Below, in pieces: positions 51,926 through 61,190 of a DNA stretch of 64,000 bases (its first letter is position 1; every line of letters starts with the position of its first letter). The notes under the pieces are model-generated. The model was not told where the DNA came from. It did not search any database and was given only the letters and a program-made list of their open reading frames with translations. The DNA comes from Meconema thalassinum (Eukaryota > Arthropoda > Insecta > Orthoptera > Tettigoniidae): the NCBI GenBank assembly GCA_946902985.2, contig OX336399.1:164158911-164222910 (forward strand). Direction: 5' to 3'. Both the position numbers and the translations under genes were made by a program.

Positions 51926-53887
51926 CTACTTATGCTTGACCGTTTGCCACCCTTCCCCATCTCTAGTTGGAGATGATGGGGCAGGAGAGCACACCTCAAT
52001 CTCCACATCTCCGTCCGAAGACGAAGAAAATGGAGCGGGCGCTCTCCTGGGTTGCGCGCGGTCGTCGTCGGACCTCACGAGTCTCGCTCTTGGGGAAGAG
52101 CGAGAGCGGTGTCGAGGGACTTTCTCCCGGTCCGAAGACTGGGTGTCTGTCCCCGACACGCCCCGAAGAGATTTCTTCTTGGATCGGCGCCGACGTGTGT
52201 TTGGGGAAGTAGATGGTCCCTTCCCCACAGACGCCGGGTCCTTATAAAACAAGGTCGCTCCTGCTGGCACCGCTCCACTGGTAGTGGTGGGAGCGGGATG
52301 GCCAGCAGATACGTGAGCAGCCCTGCCTTTAGGAGAGGAAGAGAAACGGCGCTGAACCGTTCCCCTCTCCTCCGCCGATCTATTTTCTTTTCTATAGGGG
52401 AGTTCCTCCATACGGACGGGCTTGGCTTCAGCAGGCTTCGCTCCCTTGGTGGTAGTGGGAGCGGATTGGCCAGCAGAGACATTAGCCACCCCGTCAGCAG
52501 GAGGGCGAGAGAGACGGCGACGAACCGTCTCCCTCTTCTCCCCTATATTTTTCGTATTAGGTGGGCTGGAAGAAGGACCAGCCCTGGTCGGCAAAGTCTT
52601 CTTTCCCCCTTTAGCTGGGGAAGACTTGTTCGCCGACCGTTTCGGAGAAGAAGAGGACTTCTTCTCCGAATTCGCCGGTTTAGGTGTTAAAACCGGCGCC
52701 TTCTTAACCGTGGCCGAAGAAGGTTTTGGGACCTCCTTCGGGCTGACAGTGCTCGCTGGTACAGCGAGGGGAGATTTCAAACTCGTACTAAAAGAGGACA
52801 TCGAGGGTACTGCACTGGAAACTTTAACGGCAGGGGTGATTGAGGGCGTCGCTGCAGCTGCAAACGATACCCGAAATTCGGGGGCATTCATATCACGGTA
52901 CCTCTTGCGAGCGTCGTGATATGAAAGCCTGTCAAGAGTCCTGATTTCCTGGATCTTGGCTTCCATAATGAATTCGGGGCACTGTTTTGACCGTGGCGAG
53001 TGACTTCCTTGGCAGTTGGGACATATCGGGGGAGGCGTACACCTCTCGTCACCCTCATGTGTCCCCTTGCCACACTCTCTACATACGGCCTTCGCAGTAC
53101 ACCTGGCGGAAACATGCCCGAATCTCTGGCACTGGTAGCAGCGCATAGGTGGAGGGATGTACGGTCGCACATCGCAGTTGTACGATGTGACCTTCACCTG
53201 CTTAGGTACAACATCACCTTCAAAATGGAGAATAAAAGCGCCGGTATCGACGCTCCTTTCCCCAATCTTTCGGGTGATGCGCCTAATCTTTGTGACGCCT
53301 CTCTTCCCCAGATCCCGCAACAGTTCAGCATCGCTATTCAAAATGAGGTCACGATGGAAAATAACTCCACGGACCTCATTCAGCGTTTCGTGCTTTGTGA
53401 TCTTAACGGGGATTTCGCCGAATTGCGTGCATTCCAGCAACGCTTCGGTTTGCTGCCGGCTAACGGTATGCAGCAAGAGCTGCCCGTTCCGGAGCTTGGA
53501 AATCCCGTTAAGATCACCAAATTTCCCCTCGATTTCCTCAGCGAAAATGATCGATTTTACGAGCTTGAAATCATCCCCGTCAGTCCTGGTAGCTACCAGG
53601 TAGCGAGGTGATCTGTCTGTCGCAAATCGTTGGTTAAAGGCTTCATCCCAAGGCGTATACACCTTGGGATTAGCTCGACACTCCAGAGACGGCTTTTTAA
53701 GGGTGCCACCCTGTACAGGTGTCCGTGATCGCTTTGATGGCATCCCGGACGAAATCCTCCCCGAATACTGCCCACTCCGAACGGGGGCTATCACTGTGGG
53801 CGCCACCCAGCCAAGGCAATACCTACCTGGCATAGCAGATATTGCCCGGGGTCCCAGTGCCTCGAACAGGCACTTCCCCCTCGGCAT
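51926..53887 (-). CDS. I-clade LINE ORF1: Gag-like RNA-binding protein with three zinc knuckles
   Basis: 653 residues if the first Met (53887) is used. A second Met at 53743 (MPSKRSRTPVQGG) may be the real start because the preceding stretch is unlike Gag. A central RRM-like domain (about 110-245) is followed by three CCHC knuckles: CYQCQRFGHVSARC, CRECGKGTHEGDERC and CPNCQGSHSPRSKQC (about 248-305). The C-terminal half is Ser/Pro/Lys-rich and basic, low in complexity. It is thought to package LINE RNA and bring ORF2 protein to it. Duplicated PAPTTT-type blocks occur in the tail (about residues 455 and 515). No stop or frameshift. Confidence 0.9.
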   Translation of the reverse strand: MPRGKCLFEALGPRAISAMPGRYCLGWVAPTVIAPVRSGQYSGRISSGMPSKRSRTPVQGGTLKKPSLECRANPKVYTPWDEAFNQRFATDRSPRYLVATRTDGDDFKLVKSIIFAEEIEGKFGDLNGISKLRNGQLLLHTVSRQQTEALLECTQFGEIPVKITKHETLNEVRGVIFHRDLILNSDAELLRDLGKRGVTKIRRITRKIGERSVDTGAFILHFEGDVVPKQVKVTSYNCDVRPYIPPPMRCYQCQRFGHVSARCTAKAVCRECGKGTHEGDERCTPPPICPNCQGSHSPRSKQCPEFIMEAKIQEIRTLDRLSYHDARKRYRDMNAPEFRVSFAAAATPSITPAVKVSSAVPSMSSFSTSLKSPLAVPASTVSPKEVPKPSSATVKKAPVLTPKPANSEKKSSSSPKRSANKSSPAKGGKKTLPTRAGPSSSPPNTKNIGEKRETVRRRLSRPPADGVANVSAGQSAPTTTKGAKPAEAKPVRMEELPYRKENRSAEERGTVQRRFSSSPKGRAAHVSAGHPAPTTTSGAVPAGATLFYKDPASVGKGPSTSPNTRRRRSKKKSLRGVSGTDTQSSDREKVPRHRSRSSPRARLVRSDDDRAQPRRAPAPFSSSSDGDVEIEVCSPAPSSPTRDGEGWQTVKHK

Positions 53888-54297
53888 GCACAGGATTTAT
53901 TCAGCTCCAGTATTCGGCCATGCAGGGACCTTCGTTGTAAGGCGGATACTACTGTAGGGTACATGGCGCACCCACCTGACGGGATGGGGCATACCGTCTA
54001 GGCTTTCTGGCCAGATGGCCAAGCTGGTGGCCCTTCCCCTAACAGCATGCATGTTTGTTTCTATTGGTCAAACCAGAGCTGGGACCAGAAAACCAAAATC
54101 GACCTTTATAAGGCCCCCTCTAAGTCGCCTTTTACGACAGGCAGGGGATACCGTGGATGAATTCTGCCCTCCCCATCCACAGGGGGTCAGAACAAATCAA
54201 AACTGGCAAGTTATTCGGCCATGTCGGCCCTATTAGTCGCCTCCTACGACAGGCAGGGCATACCGTGGGTGTATTCTATCCCGCACCCACACGGGGC
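53888..54297 (-). promoter_or_regulatory. I-clade LINE 5' UTR with a duplicated module
   Basis: Two similar modules on the minus strand each contain CCACGGTAT(G/C)CCCTGCCTG and CGTA-AAGGCGACT (about 54240-54297 and 54115-54190), some 110 bp apart. This region would hold the internal promoter of the LINE. Confidence 0.65.
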
Positions 54298-54871
54298 ACA
54301 GAAGTTAATCCGTCCTAATGAGTACGGTGGCCTTGACAGACACTACCTGTTCCTCTCATTTATGTTCTCCGACCTCAATTACTTACGATCACTTGCTGCA
54401 GGCTATTTCGCTGTCCACAAGCTGGGAGAAACAATGTCACAGGATTTCGTAACTCGCACAGCACTTCGTCACCACACTTCTGTCGCACAAGATAATCGCT
54501 CGCACTAGCTCGTAAAACACAACAGCAACTGCTTCACGGGTCACTCTTATATAGCCGGCCGGTGACTCAATAATTGCTTCTAGATCCATCCAGAGTCCAC
54601 GGCTTCTCGAGGTTTCCAGCGCTGGTCCAGTCTCGAATCTTCTGGACTATCCCTTTGTCTAGCAGCCCTGTTGCATAAGGCACACGCAATACAGGAGGCA
54701 TGCCACAGCCCAGCCCCTGGGGCAGCTGTGACTCAAGCGGCGAGCGATGACACAAACTCACAGCCGTAACAATACTGACACTTCCCCACAGCCCTTGGAC
54801 GTGGCTACCTGTTTAATGACTCAGAAATAATCTCGACTGACAATTCCACACACATCCCCCCCCCCCCCCCC

Positions 54872-55423
54872 TAAGGCTATAGGCTTCAACGATCATCGTT
54901 ACAGCCACACCAGTGACAATGCACCTTAACATAATACTCCTTTGGAGTAAAGAAAAGCGCTCGGTCTATGTACTTCATTACTAACACGGTCTCGAAAATA
55001 TCATTGTGATGTAGTGTAATTTCCATCAAAATAAAATAAATGCAGAGACTGATTTCCATCACACTTTATCCAGGCTGTGGACTGGCAAAATAATAACAAA
55101 ACCGATCATTTTGGTGTTATCATTTTGGCGTGTTAAAATCAGCTTTCTAGGCTTCGTAAGTTGTTTTGTATTTTTTGTTTTGTTTTTGTCATATTTGTTC
55201 AACAATAATATTAACCTACTCCATTTTCTGTGAATAGGCAACTCATTTTTAATGTACTAGTACTTTTACTTGTAGGCCTACTCATAATAGTATTAAACAT
55301 TTTTGCCTCAAACCTTATACAGTAGTTCAGTAGTTAAAGAATATAATATGTGATTCCAGAGATATTAAAAGTGCTAAACAACAGCAGGCCAAATTTCAAT
55401 TTGATCGTTTTCATAGTAGCCTT
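54872..55423. other. foldback B interior, noncoding
   Basis: No gene. 55030-55170 is the reverse complement of 2050-2220 in element A (GCTGATTTTAA-CACGC-AAAATG and GCCTGGATAAAGTGTGATGG). Confidence 0.6.
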
Positions 55424-55581
55424 GGGGGAGGGGGTGGGGGGTGGCGGGAGATGTGTGTGGAAATGTCAGTCGAGATTATTTCTGAGTCATTAAACAGGTA
55501 GCAACGTCCAAGGGCTGTGGGGAAGTGTCAGTATGTTTTGTAGTGTGTGGAAGTGTCAGTGTGGGGAACTGTCCGGACACC

Positions 55582-55770
55582 AGTGCACAGTGTGACGGTG
55601 GGCTTCCAATTTCCGTGAAGGCCAGACAAGTAATGAAGAAGACCCAACTGCAACAGACTTCATTTCCGCTGTCATTATTGACAACATTTTGCAAGAAGAT
55701 CGACGCAGAACATGCGAAGAAATTGCAAATCGAGTCAGGGAATCGCTGCAACAGCGTATTTTCTAAAAAA
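55582..55770 (+). pseudogene. mariner transposase relict, continuation
   Basis: Reading WASNFREGQTSNEEDP then TATDFISAVIIDNILQ, EDRRRTCEEIANRV. This matches the mariner W--FREGR-S-EDDP...DRR-T--EIA region directly downstream of the block at 41749-41852. The RPGRP linker is missing. The frame is shifted by one base relative to the left part. After TAA near 55765 the transposase does not continue. Confidence 0.6.
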
Positions 55771-55779
55771 TGTTAAACA

Positions 55780-55890
55780 GATTGCCTCGGATGTAGGGTG
55801 TGGTAGCTATGTATAGATGAAACGATTAGCTCAGGACAGGGAGGCATGGAGTGCTGCATCAAACTAGTCGAAAGACTGAAGACTCAAACA
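55780..55890 (+). pseudogene. LINE 3'-end fragment
   Basis: Reads RLAQDREAWSAASN then stop, the C-terminus of an insect endonuclease-RT LINE ORF2, followed by AGACTGAAGACTCAAAC. Only the last 20 or so codons are present. No gene is seen in 55891-56178. Confidence 0.5.
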
Positions 55891-56187
55891 CATACCGTTA
55901 ACCCAAACATTCTAAAAATATGGACTGTGGGCTAACTCGGTTCAAAACTCACGAAACACAAATAATAAATACTTATTAGAAAGACAAGTCACAAAATACA
56001 CAACAATTTAGAAGTAATTTGTCTGTTAACCAGTGGCGTAACTACAGGGCGTGAAGAGGGGGACCAATCACCCCGCAGATGTAATTAATGAAAATATGAA
56101 AATTGTTAAATTTTTACTTTTTACTTCTTCGGATTGATGACAAATGATTGGATTATGAAACTTTATGTTCGACGATATCGATATGTA

Positions 56188-56193
56188 TTTATT

Positions 56194-56224
<31 letters not shown>

Positions 56225-56642
56225 TTATTTATCGTATGGCTTTTAGTGCCGGGAGTGGCGGGGGACATGTTCGGCTCGCCTGAGTCTGTAGCTGCTTCCA
56301 GCGGACACCCTAAAGGGTGAGCTACAAGTTCCGTTCAATTTCAAGTAGTTCCAACTTTCGCCACCAGATATCAATGATACCCAGTACTGAACGTTGGAAC
56401 TTTGATAGAGCGTTCTGACGAAATCTAACCTAACTAATTTTGCTTTACACAAGTTTAGTGTGTGAAAGGATCTTTTACATGCCATAAATCTATGACATGG
56501 GACCGCCGGCTTTACTTCCCCTCCGAAGGGAGGCATACTGAAGGATTTTAACGCTCTTAAAAAATCCGACGACTTCGGCCGGGTTTGAACCCTCTATCTT
56601 GGGCATAGCAGTTCAGCATGCTACCGACTACGCCACCGAAGC
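56188..56642 (-). repeat. tRNA-derived SINE, full length, with (AAAT)n tail
   Basis: The 9-bp CGATATGTA flanks it (56179-56187, 56643-56651). On the minus strand: TTCGGTGGCGTAGTCGGTAG (A box), GGGTTCAAACCC (B box), a 455-bp body, CGGCACTAAAAGCCATACG and an AAAT tail. The tail half recurs at 6650-6893. Confidence 0.9.
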
Positions 56643-57989
56643 CGATATGTAAATATTATATGTCAGGAAACTGTATTATAATGGGGGTCATTAAAGTACT
56701 ACTTTTCATTATAACACAGTTTTTCCAACCAATCAGATAGCCAATATTTTCATTCATTGACCAAGGTTTTTAGTAAAAACGTCAGTTGTCCAAAATACTG
56801 AATTGCGAGAAACGCGAAAAAACTGTACAGCATCAACAGTTATTGGTATTCAGTTTTGGTAATTTTTATGAACATTGGCCTTAGTTATTAGATTATGTAC
56901 AGCATGTCGTTTGCACAAAGTGCATAATATTTGCATAATGGGAGCAAAAATTCATTTGGACAGCTGACATTTTTACTTGAAAAGTTCCAAACGTGAAACC
57001 AGCTAGCGTTTTAGTGCACATTTCTGGAATCATGTATAATATCATTATTACTCCGATATACTGTACAATGAACAAACTGTTTTGCGTTGCTAGCATCTGC
57101 CAAATAAATCATATTATTATTATTATTATTATAAAATTAATTGAACAAACCATGTTATTTACTCTTATAACGCCAACAAAACATGTAGTAGCCTAACACT
57201 TGACTCAATCTTCACATCCACTGCTGTTGTCATCATCATCATAAACACATGGACCACTATCGTCAGCATCATTATCCCCCCTTCCTCCTACCAACATCCA
57301 CATGGACAACGGACCTTCTTACAGGAAAGGCTGTGGATTAAGGTAGAAGTACCAGTAGTGAGCCATGTACTAGTAGTGGGCCACCAGTTTTGAAAGGCTG
57401 AAAACAAGGTTCAAGGTCAAGATTGCACAACAGTGTGCAATACAGTGCGAGCTGGGACCCTTCTCTACTACCTGTCACAGAGCAGGCATCAGTTAATTGC
57501 TAGTGTTCGAACTGTAAGGGTGTTTTTGTTAAGTGGCGTTATTCTTGCTTATTCTTCACTGGTTCTTGCAGAATTCTTAAGAAGTAAGTATTTATTTTGA
57601 TTTTTCTTTTCCCCAAGCATACATTTGATTACATACTGAAATGCTGTATTCGTGTTTATTATGCATTTAATAGTCCCTACATTATGAAGAAACACATAAT
57701 ATAAGCAGAACAGCAATTTTATGGGGTGGTCCACTTTAGGGTCTTCATTTTTTCAATTGTTCCAGTACTGGGCCTAGATGGCCCACTACTAAAACACAAT
57801 TGTGTTCTATGATAGAATGTTAAGTTTCCAGCTTAAGTTCTGGCAATACTTTCTGTATGACTCATTATGCAATATTCTGATCAGAACCAATAGTGGGCCA
57901 CCGTGGCTCACTATTGGTGCATTAGTGGCCCAGTACTAGGCAACATAGATTCATGTGATAACATGCTCATTTAATTAAATTCTAGGACA

Positions 57990-58124
57990 ATGGAGGAAAG
58001 AAAAGAGCAAAGCTACACCGAAGATCAAATAATAAAAGCAATAGCTGACATTGAGAGAGGAATGAGTGTTCGTGCAGTTGCCAAAATGCATTGCATTCCG
58101 AGAGCAACTCTGCAAAGGAAATGA
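57990..58124 (+). pseudogene. Tigger transposase N-terminal pipsqueak-type HTH, out of frame
   Basis: From ATG 57990: SYTEDQIIKAIADIERG then VRAVAKMHCIPRATLQRK, a typical Psq-type helix-turn-helix. The TGA at 58122-58124 ends it. The catalytic part continues in a different frame from 58091, so a one-base indel lies between about 58091 and 58124. Confidence 0.75.
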
Positions 58125-58674
58125 AAGAAGGTGCCAAATTAGCAACACAGAAAGGCCCTAGTACCGTGTTCTCAAAAGATCAGGAAACGGGTATTATTGT
58201 GTGGATAAAAACAATGGCAAATGCTGGCTTTCCCATTACAAGAGAAGCACTTATGTACAGCATAGCAAATTTAGCTAAAGAATTTAAAGTAACTTTCCCT
58301 GGTGGAGGCACTCTGCCTGGGCGGAAATGGTATGGAGGTTTCTTAAGACGTCACCCTGATATTTCACTGAGGACAAGCCAAAATCTCACCATAAGAAGAC
58401 AAGATGTGTCTCAAGAAAAGTTACACAGTTGGTTCCAGGAGGTGGAGACTTATTTGAAAGAAAATAAACTGGACGAAGTCCTTCTCAACCCACGTAGGGT
58501 TTTCAATTCAGATGAGAGTTCGTTCTTTTTAAATCCAAAACCTGGAAAAGTCCTTGCTGAGAAAGGATCGAAGAAGTTTTATACAGCAGCTGGAGCAGAT
58601 GAAAAAATGATCATGACTGTTCTGGTTACAGCTAATGCAGCCGGTGAAATTGCACCACCAATAATTGTTTATAG
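58091..58674 (+). CDS. Tigger transposase, CENP-B-like HTH and first part of DDE domain (exon)
   Basis: 195 codons. The second DNA-binding helix-turn-helix region is VWIKTMANAGFPITREAL...GRKWYGGFLRRHPDI. The DDE domain opens with RVFNSDESSF (first catalytic Asp) and PIIVYR. A GTAAGT donor at 58675 follows mid-codon, and the frame continues after the 105-bp intron. The apparent Met at 58091 is inside the HTH and only marks the open frame. Confidence 0.82.
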
Positions 58675-58779
58675 GTAAGTAAATAAGCTTACAGCAAAAG
58701 TTAATGGCTATGTATAGTTGAAAAGATTTGAATACAAGTTACAGCATAGTCCTAAATCTGCTGTCTTTTCGTGTTACAG

Positions 58780-59476
58780 ATATACAAGAATCCCACAACA
58801 AGTGGCAGAGGCCATGCCCGCTGACTGGGCTATTGGGAGATCTGAAAGTGGATGGATGACTCAGGAAACATTTTATGAATATATAACTAACATCTTCGAG
58901 CCCTATTTAAGACAGCAGAATATAGAGAAGCCTGTAGTGTTCTTCATGGATGGACATACTTCCCATCTATCGTTTGCCCTAAGCTCCTTCTGCAAGGCCC
59001 ACGGAATTGAGCTGGTGGCTTTACTCCCGAATGCAACACATCTGATCCAGCCAATGGATGTTGCCGTCTTCCATACGCTCAAGTCCTCTTGGAAACGGGA
59101 AGTGGTGAACTTCACAATGAGCCATGGAGGCCAGCAAGTACAGAAGCATGACTTTCCACGGGTACTTCAATCAGCATTGTCCCACTTAACATCTGAGACA
59201 ATTACCAATGGTTTCAAAGCATGTGGGCTAGTTCCATGGGACCCAAAGAAAGTAATTGTATCCAAAAGACCAAAGTCTGTGAGAGAGCCAGCAATACCAT
59301 CACAGAATAGAGAAACGGCTTCCTTCTTCAACATTTTAGAAGAAAGAATTGGAGAAGAGAAATTAAAGAAATTCAAGGAGAATGAAGGTGAATGGAAAGG
59401 TCCTGTGGAACAAACAGATCTCTACTATTTATGGCTGGGGTCTAAGGATACACACATACCAGACTCAGTTTTCCAG
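58780..59476 (+). CDS. Tigger transposase, remainder of DDE catalytic domain (exon)
   Basis: Begins after a TGTTACAG acceptor (58772-58779) and reads YTRIPQQVAEAMP, then GWMTQETFYEYI, VVFFMDGHTSHLS (second Asp) and LLPNATHLIQPMDVAVF (third acidic residue), then ACGLVPWDP. This is the DDE_1 pattern of pogo/Tigger/Jerky proteins. The exon probably ends at 59476 with donor GTAAAT; reading on gives a short unrelated tail to 59506. No lesion within this exon. Confidence 0.85.
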
Positions 59477-59563
59477 GTAAATTACACATATTTCGAGCTA
59501 AAATAACTTAAATTTGTTAATTTTATATTTTATTGTATTTGACATACATTTTATTTATTACAG

Positions 59564-60334
59564 GGTGTCCCAAACATTCCCATTGAAGTAGGCCTCGAAC
59601 AGCAAACAGTCGAGCCTGCAGGAAATGCAACATCTCCTGTACCTCAGTACAATCCCATTCCTATTGCTGATTCATCAAATGTACCGTCCCCATTTAAGAG
59701 AGCTCTTTTCTGGCAAGAAGAGGAAGACAAAGATAAAGCAAAGAGAAGAAGCTTCCTGCAGTCGTCACATCTCCTCAGATGATGAAATATTATAATAAAA
59801 AGGAGGAACTGAAAAGGAGTAAAACTGCAGAAATTGAAAGAAGAAAAATGGAAAGAGAGGAGAAGAAAAGAGCAGCAGAACAAAAGAAGAAAGAAAAACA
59901 GAATCTCTAAAGACCAACAGCCATTTCTTCGTCATCATCTGAAGATTCTGTTCCAGAAATGGATAAATCGGGAGATTCGCCTTGGGAAGAAAGTGAGGAT
60001 GCATGGAGTGAAGAAGAGGCAGGAGAACCTGTCAGAAAAGATTCTAGTATTAAGGAAGGAACATTTGCCCTTGTGTCATTCATGGGTGGAAAGAGAAATG
60101 CCATGAGATAATGTATATCTTTGTGTAGTGCAGGATGTCATAGGAAGAATGATACGTGTCCAAGGTTTGAGGTCAGCAGGGAACAAAAAGAACTTAGTTG
60201 TAGTAGAAAATGATGTGTCTGATATTTCTCTGTGTGACATTATTATACTGGTACCACAACCAGAACTCAGAATGCAGGACCGTCAGTTAGTGTATACATT
60301 TCCTAAGAAATTACCTGTGAAAGAGAAACTATAA
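59564..60334 (+). pseudogene. Tigger transposase C-terminal region, multiply broken
   Basis: After a TTACAG acceptor the frame runs GVPNIPIEVGLEQQ... KRALFWQEEEDKDK and meets TGA 59780-59782. The expected protein continues in another frame (AVVTSPQMMKYYNKKEEL, then a Lys/Glu-rich helix) to TAA near 59908. It resumes in the same frame (SSEDSVPEMDKSGDSPWEE, EGTFALVSFMGGKRN) to TAA near 60108. A third frame at 60128-60334 completes it (VYLCVVQDVIG, LPKPE-like VPQPELRM). The C-terminal EG-F-LV-F module occurs in many insect DDE_1 proteins. At least three lesions. Confidence 0.7.
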
Positions 60335-61034
60335 TTATGTGAAGGCTATGATCTACTTTTCAGATAGCAAGATTGTGTTAACTTATAGGGTCTATTATAT
60401 TTTAATATCATTTTGTATACATTTTTCTTGATAGTACCCTACATTTCTATGGCCCAGTATAGGGGGGCCCATTATAGGTACGTATAAAATTTTGGGTGCC
60501 CAGTAATGGTACAGGGTTCGGGTACATGAGTTTAATTATGGGAGAAAAAAGTGTCTTCTTTGAATTCATATAATGTTTAGAGATAACTCACTGAATGTCC
60601 TTAAGTGGCTCACTACTGGTACTTCTACCTTACTGCCTTTTTCACAGAAACACTATGTTTTCAGCAGCCATTTGATAAGGGACTATTGACGTTGTTAAAG
60701 AACCAAATGCATGGGCTGGTGCATGTTCTTGAGGAGCACAGGAAGGCAGCTGTAACTAAAATTGCCCGATTTTGGACAACTGACGTTTTTACTAAAAAAA
60801 ACTCTAGGTATGGATGGCTTCTGAAATGCATTCAAAATCCAACAAGTCAGACATGAATTGCATGATTTGAAAGTTGACTATGTAGCCTATATTGGATCAA
60901 CCATTGTAGTTACAATGCATAAACAAACCTGGGCAATATTGCAAAACAAATAGCACTGTGCCTTAATATCCGCAACTCCAATTTCTACACATTCGTAAGA
61001 TTTCGCCGAAAGTTTAGCCCTAGTGAATGCTGTT

Positions 61035-61190
61035 GTTGGCATAAACCACAGCCAGATGGATCGCATCCCTCCTGGCTGCTTCAATTGTACGCATAAACCA
61101 ATGCTGTAATCGTTGAATGGGCAGGCAGTCTAAAGCAGCCAGGAGGGATGCGATCCAGCTGGCAGTGGCATAAACACACATGAACGTCAT
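61035..61190. repeat. small inverted duplication
   Basis: GGATCGCATCCCTCCTGGCTGC at 61059-61080 is perfectly inverted at 61136-61157, and weaker homology extends on both sides over about 55 bp. Function unknown. Confidence 0.6.

Larger units (their letters stand above)
47959..54297 (-). mobile_element. full-length I-clade non-LTR retrotransposon
   Basis: The 10-bp ACAGAAGTTA flanks it (47949-47958, 54298-54307). On the minus strand: about 410-bp 5' UTR, ORF1 (Gag-like), a 28-bp gap, ORF2 (endonuclease, RT, RNase H), short 3' UTR, and a (TAAC)n tail in place of poly(A). Presence of RNase H plus three zinc knuckles and a simple-repeat tail fits the I clade. Both ORFs are open, so it is likely to be active or recently so. 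Confidence 0.92.
41903..54771 (-). mobile_element. Ty3/gypsy LTR retrotransposon (gypsy-3), intact coding region
   Basis: LTRs start TGTTGCGTGCC and end AGCCGTAACA; the 4-bp ATAC flanks the element (41899-41902, 54772-54775). The left LTR and the two parts of the right LTR look identical by eye over 684 bp. One uninterrupted Gag-Pol ORF, a leucine-tRNA-type primer-binding site and a purine tract are present. The element is therefore very young and plausibly autonomous. A full-length I-clade LINE inserted into its right (5') LTR. Confidence 0.92.
47739..54771 (-). repeat. gypsy-3 5' LTR, interrupted by the I-clade LINE
   Basis: Segments 47739-47958 and 54308-54771, with ACAGAAGTTA duplicated at the LINE ends. 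Both match the 3' LTR without a difference that I could see. Confidence 0.9.
41853..55581. mobile_element. foldback-type DNA element B, interrupted by gypsy-3
   Basis: A 9-bp AGTGCACAG flanks it (41844-41852, 55582-55590). The left arm is 41853-41902 joined to 54776-54871; the right arm is 55424-55581 in inverse orientation. Arms share CTTCCACACACT, TACTGACACTTCCCCACAGC, GAAATAATCTCGACTGACA and end in C-rich/G-rich runs. The right terminus reads TGTCCGGACACC, the complement of the left end of element A. The interior at 54872-55423 is noncoding and partly shared with element A. Confidence 0.7.
57341..60630 (+). mobile_element. pogo/Tigger-type DNA transposon, 3.3 kb, decayed
   Basis: TA dinucleotides flank both ends (57339-57340, 60631-60632). 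Terminal inverted repeats of about 25 bp begin AGGTAGAAGTACCAGTAG. A GTGGCCCACTA-like motif is iterated near both ends (57373, 57780, 57894, 57925; 60451, 60470). The transposase gene has at least three exons and at least four lesions, so this copy is not autonomous. Confidence 0.88.
56767..60798. mobile_element. MITE with perfect 30-bp terminal inverted repeats, hosting a Tigger
   Basis: 56767-56796 and 60769-60798 are exact inverted copies (30 bp, beginning TTTTTAGTAAAAACGTC). Without the Tigger and its TA duplication the element is about 740 bp and has no ORF. It interrupts repeat X between a GACCAA and a TAGGTA block. The target duplication could not be fixed. Confidence 0.7.

Noticed and set aside
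52052..53611. Plus-strand frames of 148-212 codons opposite the LINE ORF1
   Set aside because: Antisense to ORF1 with its zinc knuckles; composition-driven.
59644..60004. 79-residue minus-strand frames opposite the Tigger C-terminus
   Set aside because: Phe/Ser/Leu-rich complement of the Lys/Glu-rich transposase linker.
60605..60856. 83-residue plus-strand frame
   Set aside because: Runs through the Tigger end, the MITE terminal repeat and into repeat X; it cannot be one gene.
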